Notes: a model not told the origin generated them from the sequence alone. Positions 8,664 to 17,828 are shown, counted from the stretch's first letter. The stretch: DNA of 55,003 nucleotides from an uncultured Acidobacteriota bacterium (GCA_902825945.1 CADECY010000058.1:1-55003), one strand, 5' to 3'. Made by a program: numbers and translations.

Positions 8664-8734
8664 CTAAGGCCGCACGCTTAGACGTCTGCTTCGGAAACAC
8701 CCCATCGGGGAGGTCTGCTTCATTCTCTATGAAG
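8664..8734. promoter_or_regulatory. Cluster of small inverted and direct repeats between activator and ABC operon
   Basis: Between the divergent genes lie CTAAG/CTTAG arms (8664-8668, 8677-8681), a CCCC-ATC-GGGG hairpin near 8700-8710, and CTTCAT/ATGAAG arms (8718-8723, 8729-8734). The 9-mer GTCTGCTTC occurs twice, at 8684-8692 and 8713-8721. They are candidate binding sites for a regulator of the importer. I did not find a convincing -24/-12 sigma-54 promoter. Confidence 0.4.
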
Positions 8735-8768
8735 ATCGGCATCTCGCTGGCCGATTTTAACAGGAGGT

Positions 8769-9616
8769 ATGAAAATCCCGTTCCGGCTGGCGCGCCTGCT
8801 GCTCACGCTCACGGTCGTGTTTGCCGCCGGAGGGTTTCTCGGCGCCACGCTCGTGCGGTGGGCGCCTGGGTTCGACACAGATGAACGCGAACTCGACCCG
8901 CGCCTCGGCGCCACCGCGCTGGAAGCAGTTCGCCGGGAACGGGCGGCGGAGCGTGAGGTGGTGGCATTCTACACGCGCCATCTGCGTGGCATGCTCTCGG
9001 GCGAGTTCGGCGAGTCCCGCGCATTGGGCGCGCCGGTTCGGGATCTACTGGCCGACCGCCTGCCCGTCACAGCCCGGCTCGCCGCGATGGGCCTTGCCGC
9101 CGGCTGGCTCGCGGGATTGGCTTCAGCAGCCGCCGCCGGCCTGGTGCGCATCCCGGGATCGGGTGCCTTGGCGTCAGTTCTGGCGGCGCTCGCCTCGAGC
9201 GTGCCGGTCGCGCTGCTCTCGTTCGCGGTTCTGCTGTGGCAACTTCCGGTATGTCTCTGCGAGTCTACCGATACACCCGCAACGCCTTTGCCGAACAGTC
9301 GTCACAATGGGCGGTTGTCGCCGCTCGCGCTCGCGGCGTAAGCCCGGCGGCGCTCCTGGCGCGTCATGTGGTCCTCCCGGTGATTCCCCGGACCGTTGCG
9401 CTGGCCGGCGTCACCGTCAGCATGGCGCTCGGCGCTTCGATCCCGATCGAGGTGCTGGCCGATGTTCCGGGAATCGGACAACTGGTATGGAAGGCTGCCT
9501 CGGGGCGCGATCTCCCTGTGCTGGTCACCCTCACGATGATCGTCACCGCAGTGACGCTCACCGCCAACGCGATCGCGGATATCGGTGTCGCCTGGATGGA
9601 AAGGAGCGAGACATGA
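8769..9616 (+). pseudogene. DppB/OppB-like ABC permease, frameshifted with an internal deletion
   Basis: The N-terminal part (from ATG 8769, AGGAGGT eight bases upstream) reads as a binding-protein-dependent permease of the DppB type, with a first transmembrane segment, a periplasmic loop and the TM2-TM3 region, up to about 9240. The C-terminal part, with the EAA-loop signature region (ARARGVSPAALLARHVVLPV) and the last two membrane segments, continues in a different frame from about 9250 to 9616. The two pieces together make about 280 residues, whereas DppB proteins run to 310-340. The missing part lies between the third transmembrane segment and the cytoplasmic loop. Both a frame change and loss of roughly 30-50 residues are therefore needed to explain it. 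The next gene overlaps its end as ATGA, so the operon is otherwise normal. A sequencing or assembly error could mimic the frameshift but hardly the deletion. Confidence 0.75.
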
Positions 9617-10413
9617 CCCGCCGCCTAGCCCGGATATTGTTGGCTGTCATTTTCGTGGCGGCCCTGCTCGGCCCGGCGATCAGCGGGCGCTCCTACTCCG
9701 AACAATATCGCGACTCCGCAGGCGAGCCACCGTCGGCACGGTTCCCGCTCGGAACCGATGACCTCGGGCGAGACCGGTTCGCACGGCTGCTCTGGGGCTC
9801 CGCGGTTTCCCTCGCTCTCGCGCCGGGCGCGGCTCTGCTGGCAACCCTTCTCGGCGCCGTCGCGGGCGCCATCGCGGGATGGAAGGGTGGTTGGATCGAA
9901 CGCGCGCTCGGCTTGTGCGCCGATCTGTTCCTGTCTCTGCCGTGGCTGTTTCTGTTGCTCGCGGTGCGCGCGCTGCTCCCCCTCGACACGCATCCTGGGG
10001 CGAGCTTGGCGATCACGTTTCTGCTTCTCGCCGCGCTCGGCTGGGCGGGTCCGTCGCGCGTTTTCCGGGCCTGTGTGCTGGCGGTCCGCCGGTCCGACTT
10101 CCTTCTGCAGGCAAAGGCCTGCGGTACCGCTGGGTGGCGGCTTCTGTGGAGATACCTGCTACCCTCGCTCATCCCGGCCGCCCGAGCCCAGTTCGCCGTC
10201 GCGATTCCGCTTTTCGTGCTGAGTGAAGCCAATTTGAGTCTACTCGGGCTCGGCGTCGCGGAACCATTGCCTTCGCTCGGCGGACTGCTCGCCGAATTGC
10301 AGGACTATGCCTCCATCCCATCGCGCCCGTGGGTGCTCGCACCTGCCGCCGTTCTCGCGGCCGTGACCCTCGGCTTCCACGCCGGCTTCGGAGCGCGCGA
10401 GGAACCATCATGA
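9613..10413 (+). CDS. DppC/OppC-like ABC transporter permease
   Basis: A 266-residue inner-membrane permease of a peptide/nickel-type importer. It has an N-terminal transmembrane helix, the DppC-type motif FPLGTDDLGRDRFARLLWG, four to five further hydrophobic segments, and the EAA loop (LLQAKACGTAGWRLLWRYLLP) that docks onto the ATPase. AAGGAG lies eight bases before the ATG at 9613. The start overlaps the upstream permease fragment and the stop overlaps the binding-protein gene, both as ATGA. Length and motifs are normal, so this subunit looks intact although its partner permease is broken. Confidence 0.92.
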   Translation: MTRRLARILLAVIFVAALLGPAISGRSYSEQYRDSAGEPPSARFPLGTDDLGRDRFARLLWGSAVSLALAPGAALLATLLGAVAGAIAGWKGGWIERALGLCADLFLSLPWLFLLLAVRALLPLDTHPGASLAITFLLLAALGWAGPSRVFRACVLAVRRSDFLLQAKACGTAGWRLLWRYLLPSLIPAARAQFAVAIPLFVLSEANLSLLGLGVAEPLPSLGGLLAELQDYASIPSRPWVLAPAAVLAAVTLGFHAGFGAREEPS

Positions 10414-12047
10414 TTCGCGCCCTGGCGCTCTGCGCGCTTTTCGCTGCGGCGGCCGCGGCCCAGAACCCGGGCGGCACCCTGCGTTTTTGCCTTCGGTCGG
10501 AGCCCCGCACCCTCGACCCGCACCGCGCCGGCGAAGAGAACTCCGAGACCGTGCGCTATCTGACGGGTGGGGTTCTCGTGCGGCTCAATCGCGCCACTCA
10601 ACGTGCCGAGCCCGCGCTCGCGCTTTCCTGGAAGATCACCGAGAGCGGGCGCCAAATCACCTTCCAACTGCGGCCAGGCGTCCGATTCTCCGACGGAACA
10701 CCGTTTACCTCGGCTGACGTGGCGTTCACGATTCGCCGTCTGACCGATCCCGCAATCCAGTCGCCGATGGCCGAATCGATCCGCTCGGCCGATGGCCCCA
10801 TCGAAGTTTCGACACCCGCCCCCGACCGGGTCACGATCCGCTTTCCGGCGGTCCTTTCCGGGTTGCCCTTACAGTTCGACCAAATCTCGATCCTGTCGGG
10901 ATCCTCGCCGTTGAAGGAGAAGGCCGTTCTCGGGCCTTTTGCGATTCTCGAACACAAGCCTGGTCAATATCTTACACTGGCACGGAACAAGTATTACTGG
11001 AAGCGCGATTCCTCGGGCCGGACGCTTCCGTACCTCGACGCGATCCGCCTCGACATCCAGCCTAACCGCGAGATCGAAATGCTGCGATTCCGGCGCGGCG
11101 AGGTCCATTTGATCAACCGCGCCGAACCCGATCTGTTCGAGCGCTTGGCCTCTGAGCGGCCCGATCTGGTTCGGGATGCCGGTCCCTCGCTCGAGTCCGA
11201 CCTGATGTGGTTCAATCTTTCGCCGTCGGCACCGATCCCGGCCAAGCGGCGCGAGTGGTTCGCGCAGGCCGAATTTCGCCGCGCGGTCTCGGAGGCGATC
11301 CAGCGCGCAGACATGTGCCGCCTGGTCTTCAAGGGCCGCGCAAACCCGGCCTCCGGACCGGTTTCGCGATCGAACCAGTTCTGGTTCAATCAGTCGCTCG
11401 AGCCGTTGAAATTCGACCCCTCGGCCGCTTCAAGAAGGCTCGAAAAAGCGGGATTCCGGCGCCAGGGTTCGCAGCTCGTCGATCGATCGGGTACCCCGGT
11501 CGAATTCTCGCTGGTCACCAACGCGAACAAAACCCGCGAACGGATCGCGGCGATGATCCAGCAGGATCTCGGCCGGATCGGAATCCGCGTCAACATCGTC
11601 CCGCTCGACTTCCCTTCCCTGATCGGCCGCATGACACGAACCTTCGACTACGAAGCGTGCCTGCTCGTGCTCACCAACGCCGAGATCGACCCGAACGGAC
11701 AGATGAACGTCTGGATGAGTTCCGGCCCCATGCATCAGTGGAATCCTGGGCAGAAGACGCCCGCGACCCCCTGGGAAGCCGAGGTGGACAAACTCATGCG
11801 CGCCCAGGCCTCGACGGCCGATCCGGGCAAGCGCAAGTCCCATTTCGACCGTGTGCAGAAGATCGCGGTCGAGCAGATGCCGTTCGTGTTCCTGGTCAAC
11901 AAGAACGCGCTGTCGGCGGCCGCACCCGGACTCGGCAATCTCCGTCCTTCGGTGCTGCAGCCGCACCTCTATTGGAACGCCGAGGAATTGTACTGGACCC
12001 AGGGCAAGCGCGCCACGGAAGCATCGGGCGCCGGCGGCGGACAATGA
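10410..12047 (+). CDS. Extracellular solute-binding protein, family 5 (peptide/nickel type)
   Basis: A 545-residue periplasmic binding protein with a cleavable signal peptide (about 20 residues ending AAAAAAQ). The family 5 opening GGTLRFCLRSEPRTLDPH and the domain-I motif VRFSDGTPFTSADVAFTIRRL are clear. The second lobe with TRERIAAMIQQDLGRIGIRV follows near residue 375. It should deliver oligopeptides or a similar ligand to the permeases encoded upstream. Both ends overlap neighbours by ATGA, so it is the third gene of a tight operon. The ligand cannot be predicted. Confidence 0.93.
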   Translation: MIRALALCALFAAAAAAQNPGGTLRFCLRSEPRTLDPHRAGEENSETVRYLTGGVLVRLNRATQRAEPALALSWKITESGRQITFQLRPGVRFSDGTPFTSADVAFTIRRLTDPAIQSPMAESIRSADGPIEVSTPAPDRVTIRFPAVLSGLPLQFDQISILSGSSPLKEKAVLGPFAILEHKPGQYLTLARNKYYWKRDSSGRTLPYLDAIRLDIQPNREIEMLRFRRGEVHLINRAEPDLFERLASERPDLVRDAGPSLESDLMWFNLSPSAPIPAKRREWFAQAEFRRAVSEAIQRADMCRLVFKGRANPASGPVSRSNQFWFNQSLEPLKFDPSAASRRLEKAGFRRQGSQLVDRSGTPVEFSLVTNANKTRERIAAMIQQDLGRIGIRVNIVPLDFPSLIGRMTRTFDYEACLLVLTNAEIDPNGQMNVWMSSGPMHQWNPGQKTPATPWEAEVDKLMRAQASTADPGKRKSHFDRVQKIAVEQMPFVFLVNKNALSAAAPGLGNLRPSVLQPHLYWNAEELYWTQGKRATEASGAGGGQ

Positions 12048-12922
12048 GCGGCTCCCCCTCTCCCCTGCTCCGCGCCGTGGTCGATGCCTCCTATGGCGGA
12101 AAGCCCGCGCTGGCCGGTGTCGAACTGTCGATCGGCGCCGGAGAGATCGTCGCTCTCATCGGCCAGAGCGGATCGGGAAAGAGCACAATGGCGCTGGCCA
12201 TACTCGGCCTGGCCGGAATGCGAGGCGGCAAGGTGGCGGGCTCGATCGAGTTCGATGGCGTAGACCTGCTGAAACTGAGTGATCGGCAGCTGCGCTCGTT
12301 TCGCGGACGGAGAATCGGCCTGGTCTTTCAAAGCGGAACCGGCGCGCTCAATCCCCGCATGACCGTCGAAGCCCACATCCGGGAAGCCTGGAAAGCACAC
12401 GCCCCGGGTAGCCCCGATTATGAGCAACTCCTCTCCGAAGTGAGCCTGCCGCCAGACGCCGCGTTCCGCCGCCGCTATCCGCGCCAGTTGAGCGTGGGGC
12501 AGGCACAGCGCGTGCTGATCGCTCTCGGAATCCTGCACCGGCCAGCGCTGTTGATCGCCGACGAGCCGACGAGCGCTCTCGACGCGATCACGCAATCGGA
12601 GATTCTCGATCTGATGGCGCGCTTGAACCGCTCCCATTCGATGGCCATCCTGTTGATCACGCACGATCTGCTCTCGGTTGCGCGGCTGGCGCACCGCGTG
12701 GCGATCCTGCGCGATGGCAGGCTGGTCGAACAGGGCACGGTGGCGGACATCTTCGCCGCGCCCGTCCACGGCTACACGAGAACCCTCATCGGCGCCCTGC
12801 CGCGTTTCCCCGAGTCTCTCGGTGCGCAGCTCGGCAACTTGGACATCCACCTACAGAACCGCGCCGGAGTGGTCGATGAGACAACCAGGGTGTCGGTGTT
12901 TCCGGAAGCAACGCGTGGCTGA
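12044..12922 (+). CDS. DppD/OppD-like ABC transporter ATPase with altered signature motif
   Basis: A 292-residue ATPase with Walker A GQSGSGKST (residues 40-48), a Q-loop glutamine in GLVFQSG, Walker B LLIADEP followed by the D-loop SALD, and the H-loop ITHD. The ABC signature reads LSVGQ instead of LSGGQ, placing Val at a glycine that normally contacts ATP; this may lower activity. The protein is shorter than DppD (about 325), ending before most of the OppD/F C-terminal extension. Only one ATPase gene is present where DppD/DppF pairs are usual, so it either works as a homodimer or borrows a partner. It starts at the ATGA overlap with the binding-protein gene. Confidence 0.9.
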   Translation: MSGSPSPLLRAVVDASYGGKPALAGVELSIGAGEIVALIGQSGSGKSTMALAILGLAGMRGGKVAGSIEFDGVDLLKLSDRQLRSFRGRRIGLVFQSGTGALNPRMTVEAHIREAWKAHAPGSPDYEQLLSEVSLPPDAAFRRRYPRQLSVGQAQRVLIALGILHRPALLIADEPTSALDAITQSEILDLMARLNRSHSMAILLITHDLLSVARLAHRVAILRDGRLVEQGTVADIFAAPVHGYTRTLIGALPRFPESLGAQLGNLDIHLQNRAGVVDETTRVSVFPEATRG

Positions 12923-12932
12923 ACAAGGCAGC

Positions 12933-15422
12933 ATGGCCGAGGCGGCGCCCGCCAAAACGGCGGGCATGAGCGCACCAGCGTTCGTCTACATCGGTTCGGT
13001 CTGCGTAACCGGTCTCGCGATCCTCGTGGATGCGATCAACCGAACGGGAGTGGAGCCAACAGTCGAATTCCTGCTCCTGTTGATGGCCGGTTCGGTCGCC
13101 TCGGCGGTCCGGGTCACCATCCCCGGCATCGCGGGCAGCTACTCCGCAAACTTCCTCGTCCTCATCTACGCCCTCGGATACCTCAGTCAAGGCCAGTTGC
13201 TCGTGGTGGCCGTGGCGTCAATGGTGGCACAGACGCTCCGGAGAAGGCGGAACTTTCATTCGCTTCAGCTCGCCTTCAACGTCTTCAGCATCTGTATCGT
13301 GACCGGGCTTGCTCACGCCGCCCACGAAGCGCCCTTTGTTTCGAGCATGCTCTTCTCCAATCCGCTACTGCGTCTCGGGCTGGCAACCGCCGTCTACTAC
13401 TTCGCGAACACGCTGTTGACAGCCGCAGTGATCGCCTTCACCGAACATGAGCCGGTTTGGGCGATCTGGCGCCACGCCTACGCATGGTCGTTTCCCTATT
13501 ACTTCCTCGGCGCGTCGGTGGCAAGAATGGCTCACCAACTCGGTATCGAAGCCTTGCTGGTGGTGACGCCGCTCGCCTATGTGCTCTTCGTCTCTTTCCG
13601 GCTGCAGATCGAGCAGCGCGAACAGGAAAAGCAGCGCGCCGAAGCACTCCAGCATCACGCCGAAGACCTTCAGCGCCACGCCGAAGAGGTCGCCGCCATT
13701 CACCTGCGCACCATCCAGGCCTTGGCGCTGGCGATCGAAGCCAAGGACGATACCACTCATGATCATCTCCAGCGCGTGCAGGTTTACGCCCTCGAGGTCG
13801 GCCGCGAGCTCGGTCTCAGCAACAATGAGATCAAGGCCCTCGAGGCAGCGTCGTTCCTTCACGATATCGGCAAGATCGCCGTACCTGACTACATCATCTC
13901 GAAGCCCGGCAAGCTCACCCCCGAAGAGTTCGAGAAGATGAAGGTCCACCCGGTCGTCGGAGCCGAGATCCTCGAGAGTGTCGCATTCCCCTACCCCGTG
14001 GTGCCCATCGTCCGTGCCCACCACGAAAAGTGGGATGGCCGTGGCTATCCCTACGGCCTCAAGGGCGAGGAGATCCCCATTGGCGCGCGGATCCTCTCCG
14101 CGGTGGATTGCCTGGACGCATTGGCTTCCCATCGCCAATATCGACCCGCGCTTCCCATCGAAAAGGCGATGGAAATCGTGTTATCGGAATCCGGCAAGTC
14201 GTATGACCCGCGTGTCGTCGATGTCATCCACCGCCGTTTCCATGAGCTCGAGGCAATGGCCAAAGCGGCAGTCAAGGCGCTCGATCCGCCACCCAAGCTC
14301 TCCAAGGAACTCAAGATCACCAACGGCGAAGCGCCGGCGGCCGGCTTCCAGCAATCCTCGCGCGATTCGCAGATACGGCTCGTCGCCTATTCTCCGGAAG
14401 CGACCGATTCCCTGTTTGCCGCCCTCGCCGAGTCGCTACGGCCCTCCGCCATCTATGAAACGCTCGAAACGCACCTCAAGAAGATGGTCCCCTTCGACTG
14501 CCTAGCGATCTACCTGCGCAAGGGAGAACGGCTGGTTCCCGCCTACGTTCAGGGCGAGGATTCTGAACTCTTCGCTTCCCTCGAGATTCCGATCGGTCAG
14601 GGACTGTCGGGCTGGGTCGCGGAGAACCGCAAGGCTCTCCTCAATGGCAATCCCGCGGTTGAGCCGGGATACCTCAACGACCCGAGCAAGTTCACCTTGT
14701 TGCGGTCGGGCCTTGCCATTCCGTTGATCTCAGGCGACGCCCCGCTCGGAGTGCTTGCGCTCTATTGCAGCGACCGCGACGCCTATCACAATAGCCATCT
14801 TCGCCTCATGCAAACCATCGCGCCTCGCGCGAGCGCCTTCATTCAAAACGCGCTTCATTACACCTCGCTCGAAGCACGCAATCTGATCGACCCGGTCACC
14901 GGACTCCCGAACTCCGCGGCTCTCTTCCCACGGCTCGACGAAGAGATCGCCCGCAGCCACAGATCCAACACTCCGCTCTCCGTCCTCGCCGCCGATCTCC
15001 GGCAGTTCCGCAGGGTCAACGAGCGGCTCGGAAGGCCGGGCGGCGACCGTATTCTCCGTCTGCTCGCCAACACGCTCCGCGCGGGCTGCCGGGAATATGA
15101 CATGGTCGCCCGAACCGGGGACGACCAGTTCATCATCATCCTGGCCGGCTGCGCTCCGGAGTCGGTCGCGGCACGCATCGACAAGATCACGGCGGCCGTC
15201 AATGCGCTCGCCCTCTCCGAACTCGGGGCTGAAGCGGAATTGCTGACGCTGGTGGCGGGAGCGGCCTCGCTCCCCGCCGATGGCACCGACGCCGAGAGTC
15301 TCATGGCCGCCGCCGAGAGCCGTCTCCACTACTCGAAGGCAGCATTGGCCGCTCGCGACGTCCTTCACCTCTCGAACGCCGCCGGAGAGGCCGCGCAACA
15401 GGTGCTCCACCCCGTGTCGTAA
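12933..15422 (+). CDS. Membrane HD-GYP phosphodiesterase with GAF and degenerate GGDEF domains
   Basis: An 829-residue protein. The first ~220 residues hold about seven hydrophobic helices (a MASE-like sensor), then a Gln/Glu-rich coiled coil. The HD-GYP domain follows with HDIGK (from His310) and HHEKWDGRGYP (from His363) intact, so c-di-GMP hydrolysis is expected. A GAF domain occupies roughly residues 480-640. A C-terminal GGDEF-like domain reads GDDQF at 729-733 instead of GGDEF, losing the catalytic Glu. It keeps an RxxD inhibitory site (REYD, 720-723) exactly five residues upstream, so it may bind c-di-GMP without making it. I chose ATG 12933, with AAGG upstream; GTG 12915 would overlap the ATPase stop. 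The gene may be the last of the importer operon. Confidence 0.9.
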   Translation: MAEAAPAKTAGMSAPAFVYIGSVCVTGLAILVDAINRTGVEPTVEFLLLLMAGSVASAVRVTIPGIAGSYSANFLVLIYALGYLSQGQLLVVAVASMVAQTLRRRRNFHSLQLAFNVFSICIVTGLAHAAHEAPFVSSMLFSNPLLRLGLATAVYYFANTLLTAAVIAFTEHEPVWAIWRHAYAWSFPYYFLGASVARMAHQLGIEALLVVTPLAYVLFVSFRLQIEQREQEKQRAEALQHHAEDLQRHAEEVAAIHLRTIQALALAIEAKDDTTHDHLQRVQVYALEVGRELGLSNNEIKALEAASFLHDIGKIAVPDYIISKPGKLTPEEFEKMKVHPVVGAEILESVAFPYPVVPIVRAHHEKWDGRGYPYGLKGEEIPIGARILSAVDCLDALASHRQYRPALPIEKAMEIVLSESGKSYDPRVVDVIHRRFHELEAMAKAAVKALDPPPKLSKELKITNGEAPAAGFQQSSRDSQIRLVAYSPEATDSLFAALAESLRPSAIYETLETHLKKMVPFDCLAIYLRKGERLVPAYVQGEDSELFASLEIPIGQGLSGWVAENRKALLNGNPAVEPGYLNDPSKFTLLRSGLAIPLISGDAPLGVLALYCSDRDAYHNSHLRLMQTIAPRASAFIQNALHYTSLEARNLIDPVTGLPNSAALFPRLDEEIARSHRSNTPLSVLAADLRQFRRVNERLGRPGGDRILRLLANTLRAGCREYDMVARTGDDQFIIILAGCAPESVAARIDKITAAVNALALSELGAEAELLTLVAGAASLPADGTDAESLMAAAESRLHYSKAALAARDVLHLSNAAGEAAQQVLHPVS

Positions 15423-15428
15423 CCGTGT

Positions 15429-15434
15429 TACCAT
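15429..15434 (+). promoter_or_regulatory. -10-like hexamer seven bases before the nitrilase-family start
   Basis: TACCAT at 15429-15434 is followed after seven bases by the GTG at 15442. Transcription would begin at or one base before the start codon. No -35 is evident, so this is a weak call resting on the same pattern seen at other starts in the window. Confidence 0.3.
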
Positions 15435-15441
15435 TCCGGTC

Positions 15442-16731
15442 GTGAGACTCCTCGCGATCGGACTCATTCCACTGCTCGCCCCGGCCCAGGAAGCGATATC
15501 CTGGCGCCAATCCGGCTTCGGCGCCCATCCCGAGAGCTGGACCGCGTGGTCGCCCCGCGCCGAAATCGCACCCCGGACTTTCGTTGATGCCAACGTCTCC
15601 ACCGGTGAGCCCGGCTCGCTCGCCATCTCCGGCAACAGCAACGCCGCTGCTTTCGGCGGATGGGAACGCCGGATCGACAAGATCCAACCCGGCCAGTGGT
15701 ATCGATTCGCCGCCAGCTACCGGGCTTCTGGCATCACGCACGAAGAACTGCAAGTGCTTGCGCGTCTCGACTGGCGTACCGCCGCCGGCAAACGCACCGG
15801 CCAACCCGAATATGTCTGGCAGGTGAGCGGCAAGGGCGACTGGCGCACCGTCTCGATCGACGCCGCTGCTCCCCCGAACGCCGCCGGGGTCGCAATCCAG
15901 CTCTATCTGCAAAACTCTCCTCAAGGCACGGTCTGGTGGGACGACATCTCCCTCCAATCGATCTCCGCACCTGGCCCCCGCAAGGTCACCGTCGCCGCCG
16001 TCAACCTCCGCCCGCGCAACACCGCCTCCCGCGAAGCCAGCGTCGAAAAATTCCGGGAACTCGTCGACGCCAAGGTCTCCGCTCCCACGGACCTCATCCT
16101 CCTTCCCGAAGGCATCACCGTCGTCGGTAATGGCAAAAAGTACGCCGACATCGCCGAGACCATCCCGGGCCCGACCACAGCCACGCTGTCGGCCCTCGCC
16201 AAAGCCAAGAACTCCTGGATCGCCGCCGGAATCTACGAGCGCGAGGGCACCACGCTTTACAACACCGCCGTCCTGATTGACCGCAAAGGAAACGTGGCCG
16301 GCAAGTACCGAAAAGTCTACCTGCCCCGCGAAGAAGTCGAAGGCGGACTCACTCCCGGCAACGACTACCCCGTCTTTGAAACCGACTTCGGCAAAGTCGG
16401 ACTCATGATTTGCTGGGATCTCCAATACGCCGACCCCGCTCGCGCTCTCGCCCTTCGCGGAGCCGAGATGATCCTTGTCCCCATCTGGGGCGGCAACGAA
16501 ACGCTCGGCAAAGCCCGCGCCATCGAAAACCGCGTCTTCATCGCATCTTCCGGCTACGACTACCCGACCTACGTGATGGACCCCGACGGCGAGATTCTCT
16601 CAATCGCGCGCGAGAACGGAACTCTCGCCACCGCCACCATCGACCTCAATCGCAGCTACGCCGACAAATGGCTCGGCGACATGCGCGGACGCCTGCGCAA
16701 GGAACTCCGCACCGACGTCCGCACCGAGTAG
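15442..16731 (+). CDS. Secreted carbon-nitrogen hydrolase (nitrilase superfamily) with N-terminal beta-sandwich domain
   Basis: From GTG 15442 the protein has a 429-residue length and a signal peptide (RLLAIGLIPLLAPAQ). Residues ~20-180 look like a galactose-binding-type beta-sandwich (WYRFAASYRA, WWDDISLQS). The C-terminal ~245 residues are a CN-hydrolase domain with the full Glu-Lys-Cys triad: Glu in LILLPEGI, Lys in GKYRKVYLP and Cys in GLMICWDLQY. The enzyme should hydrolyse a C-N bond, as an amidase, carbamoylase or nitrilase, outside the cytoplasm; the substrate is unknown. Export is unusual, since most family members are cytoplasmic. The start was chosen because translation upstream has no protein-like character. 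It converges on the 2-hydroxyacid dehydrogenase. Confidence 0.88.
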   Translation: MRLLAIGLIPLLAPAQEAISWRQSGFGAHPESWTAWSPRAEIAPRTFVDANVSTGEPGSLAISGNSNAAAFGGWERRIDKIQPGQWYRFAASYRASGITHEELQVLARLDWRTAAGKRTGQPEYVWQVSGKGDWRTVSIDAAAPPNAAGVAIQLYLQNSPQGTVWWDDISLQSISAPGPRKVTVAAVNLRPRNTASREASVEKFRELVDAKVSAPTDLILLPEGITVVGNGKKYADIAETIPGPTTATLSALAKAKNSWIAAGIYEREGTTLYNTAVLIDRKGNVAGKYRKVYLPREEVEGGLTPGNDYPVFETDFGKVGLMICWDLQYADPARALALRGAEMILVPIWGGNETLGKARAIENRVFIASSGYDYPTYVMDPDGEILSIARENGTLATATIDLNRSYADKWLGDMRGRLRKELRTDVRTE

Positions 16732-16736
16732 CGGAC

Positions 16737-17825
16737 CTACCGCGCCAGCGACTTCGTCAGCCGCGTCCACTTCGCCTGAAAGCTCGCCTTCTCGAACACC
16801 TCGGGATTCAGCACGCCCACCGGCTTCCGCCCGAGCGACAAGTCGAGCATCGCCTGACAACTCATCGTGCCCAGCCGCTTGCCGTGCTCTTCCTTGATCG
16901 CGATCCCGTGCGGCGCGAGAATGACGTTGTCGAGTTCGGCGAACTTCGGCGGCGCCGTCAGCGGCTCGCCTACGAAGCAGTCGATTCCGGCGCCGGCGAT
17001 CCGGTGCGCCCGCAACGCCTCGTACAGCGCGTCCTCGTCCACCACGCCGCCACGAGCCACGTTGATGATGTACGCGGTGCTCTTCATCCGCGCCAGTTGC
17101 GCCGCGCCGATCAGGTTCTTCGTCGCCGGGGTGAGCGGACAGTGAATCGTGACGAAGTCGGCCTCCGCCATCAACTCATCGAGGCTCACCATCCGGACCC
17201 CGATCGCCGCTCCTTGCTCCGCGCTGACCATGGGATCGTAGGCGATCGGCGGATTCATCCCGAGGCCGGAAACGAGTGACACCAACGCCCGTCCGATGCG
17301 CCCCAAGCCTACGATACCGAGCGTCCGCTCGCCCACCTCGCGCCCCTGATGGCGCAACGGATCGCCCCAGCGCGCCTCGCGCACCAGCCGGTCCTTCCCC
17401 ATCAGGTTGTGACCCAAGGCGAGCATCCAGCACAGCGTCGCCTCGGCGACACAGCGGTCCACCGCGCCCGGCGTGATGAACGCGACGACATCGGCGTCCG
17501 TGCAGGCCGTCACATCGACATTGTCGTAGCCCACGCCGAAGCGCCCCGCCGCGAGCAGATACTCGGCGTTGCGCAGCGTGTTGCGGGTCACTTTCGGAGC
17601 GCGGATGATCACGCCTTGGTCGGCGCCCAACTGCTCAGGGCTGATCTCGGGCGTGTGATCGGCGAAGCCGCGGAGATCGACATGCTCATGCCCTTCGAAA
17701 ACGCCGAGCCCGACATCGGGCGACGGAAACGAGCCATCCGGCAAAAAGGAATCGCCGGTGAAACAGACGCGGAACCGGCTCGGGTTCCACTCGGTGGGTG
17801 CGGAAAAGCGTTGTACGCGTTGCAT
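16737..17825 (-). CDS. D-isomer-specific 2-hydroxyacid dehydrogenase
   Basis: A 362-residue NAD-dependent dehydrogenase. The Rossmann motif GIVGLGRIGRALVSLV lies near residue 170. The catalytic Arg is in INVARGGVVDEDAL, the Glu in GIDCFVGEPL, and the His in LAPHGI, so the triad is complete. It would interconvert a 2-keto acid and a D-2-hydroxy acid in the cytoplasm; candidates include glyoxylate/hydroxypyruvate or phosphoglycerate-type substrates. The gene starts three bases after the FGE-like gene ends and is the last member of a four-gene minus-strand cassette. Confidence 0.92.
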   Translation of the reverse strand: MQRVQRFSAPTEWNPSRFRVCFTGDSFLPDGSFPSPDVGLGVFEGHEHVDLRGFADHTPEISPEQLGADQGVIIRAPKVTRNTLRNAEYLLAAGRFGVGYDNVDVTACTDADVVAFITPGAVDRCVAEATLCWMLALGHNLMGKDRLVREARWGDPLRHQGREVGERTLGIVGLGRIGRALVSLVSGLGMNPPIAYDPMVSAEQGAAIGVRMVSLDELMAEADFVTIHCPLTPATKNLIGAAQLARMKSTAYIINVARGGVVDEDALYEALRAHRIAGAGIDCFVGEPLTAPPKFAELDNVILAPHGIAIKEEHGKRLGTMSCQAMLDLSLGRKPVGVLNPEVFEKASFQAKWTRLTKSLAR

Positions 17826-17828
17826 GAT

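Noticed and set aside
8574..8768. Sigma-54 promoter for the ABC operon
   Set aside because: No TGGC-N8-TTGC-like pair with conserved GG and GC was found, although the activator gene is adjacent.
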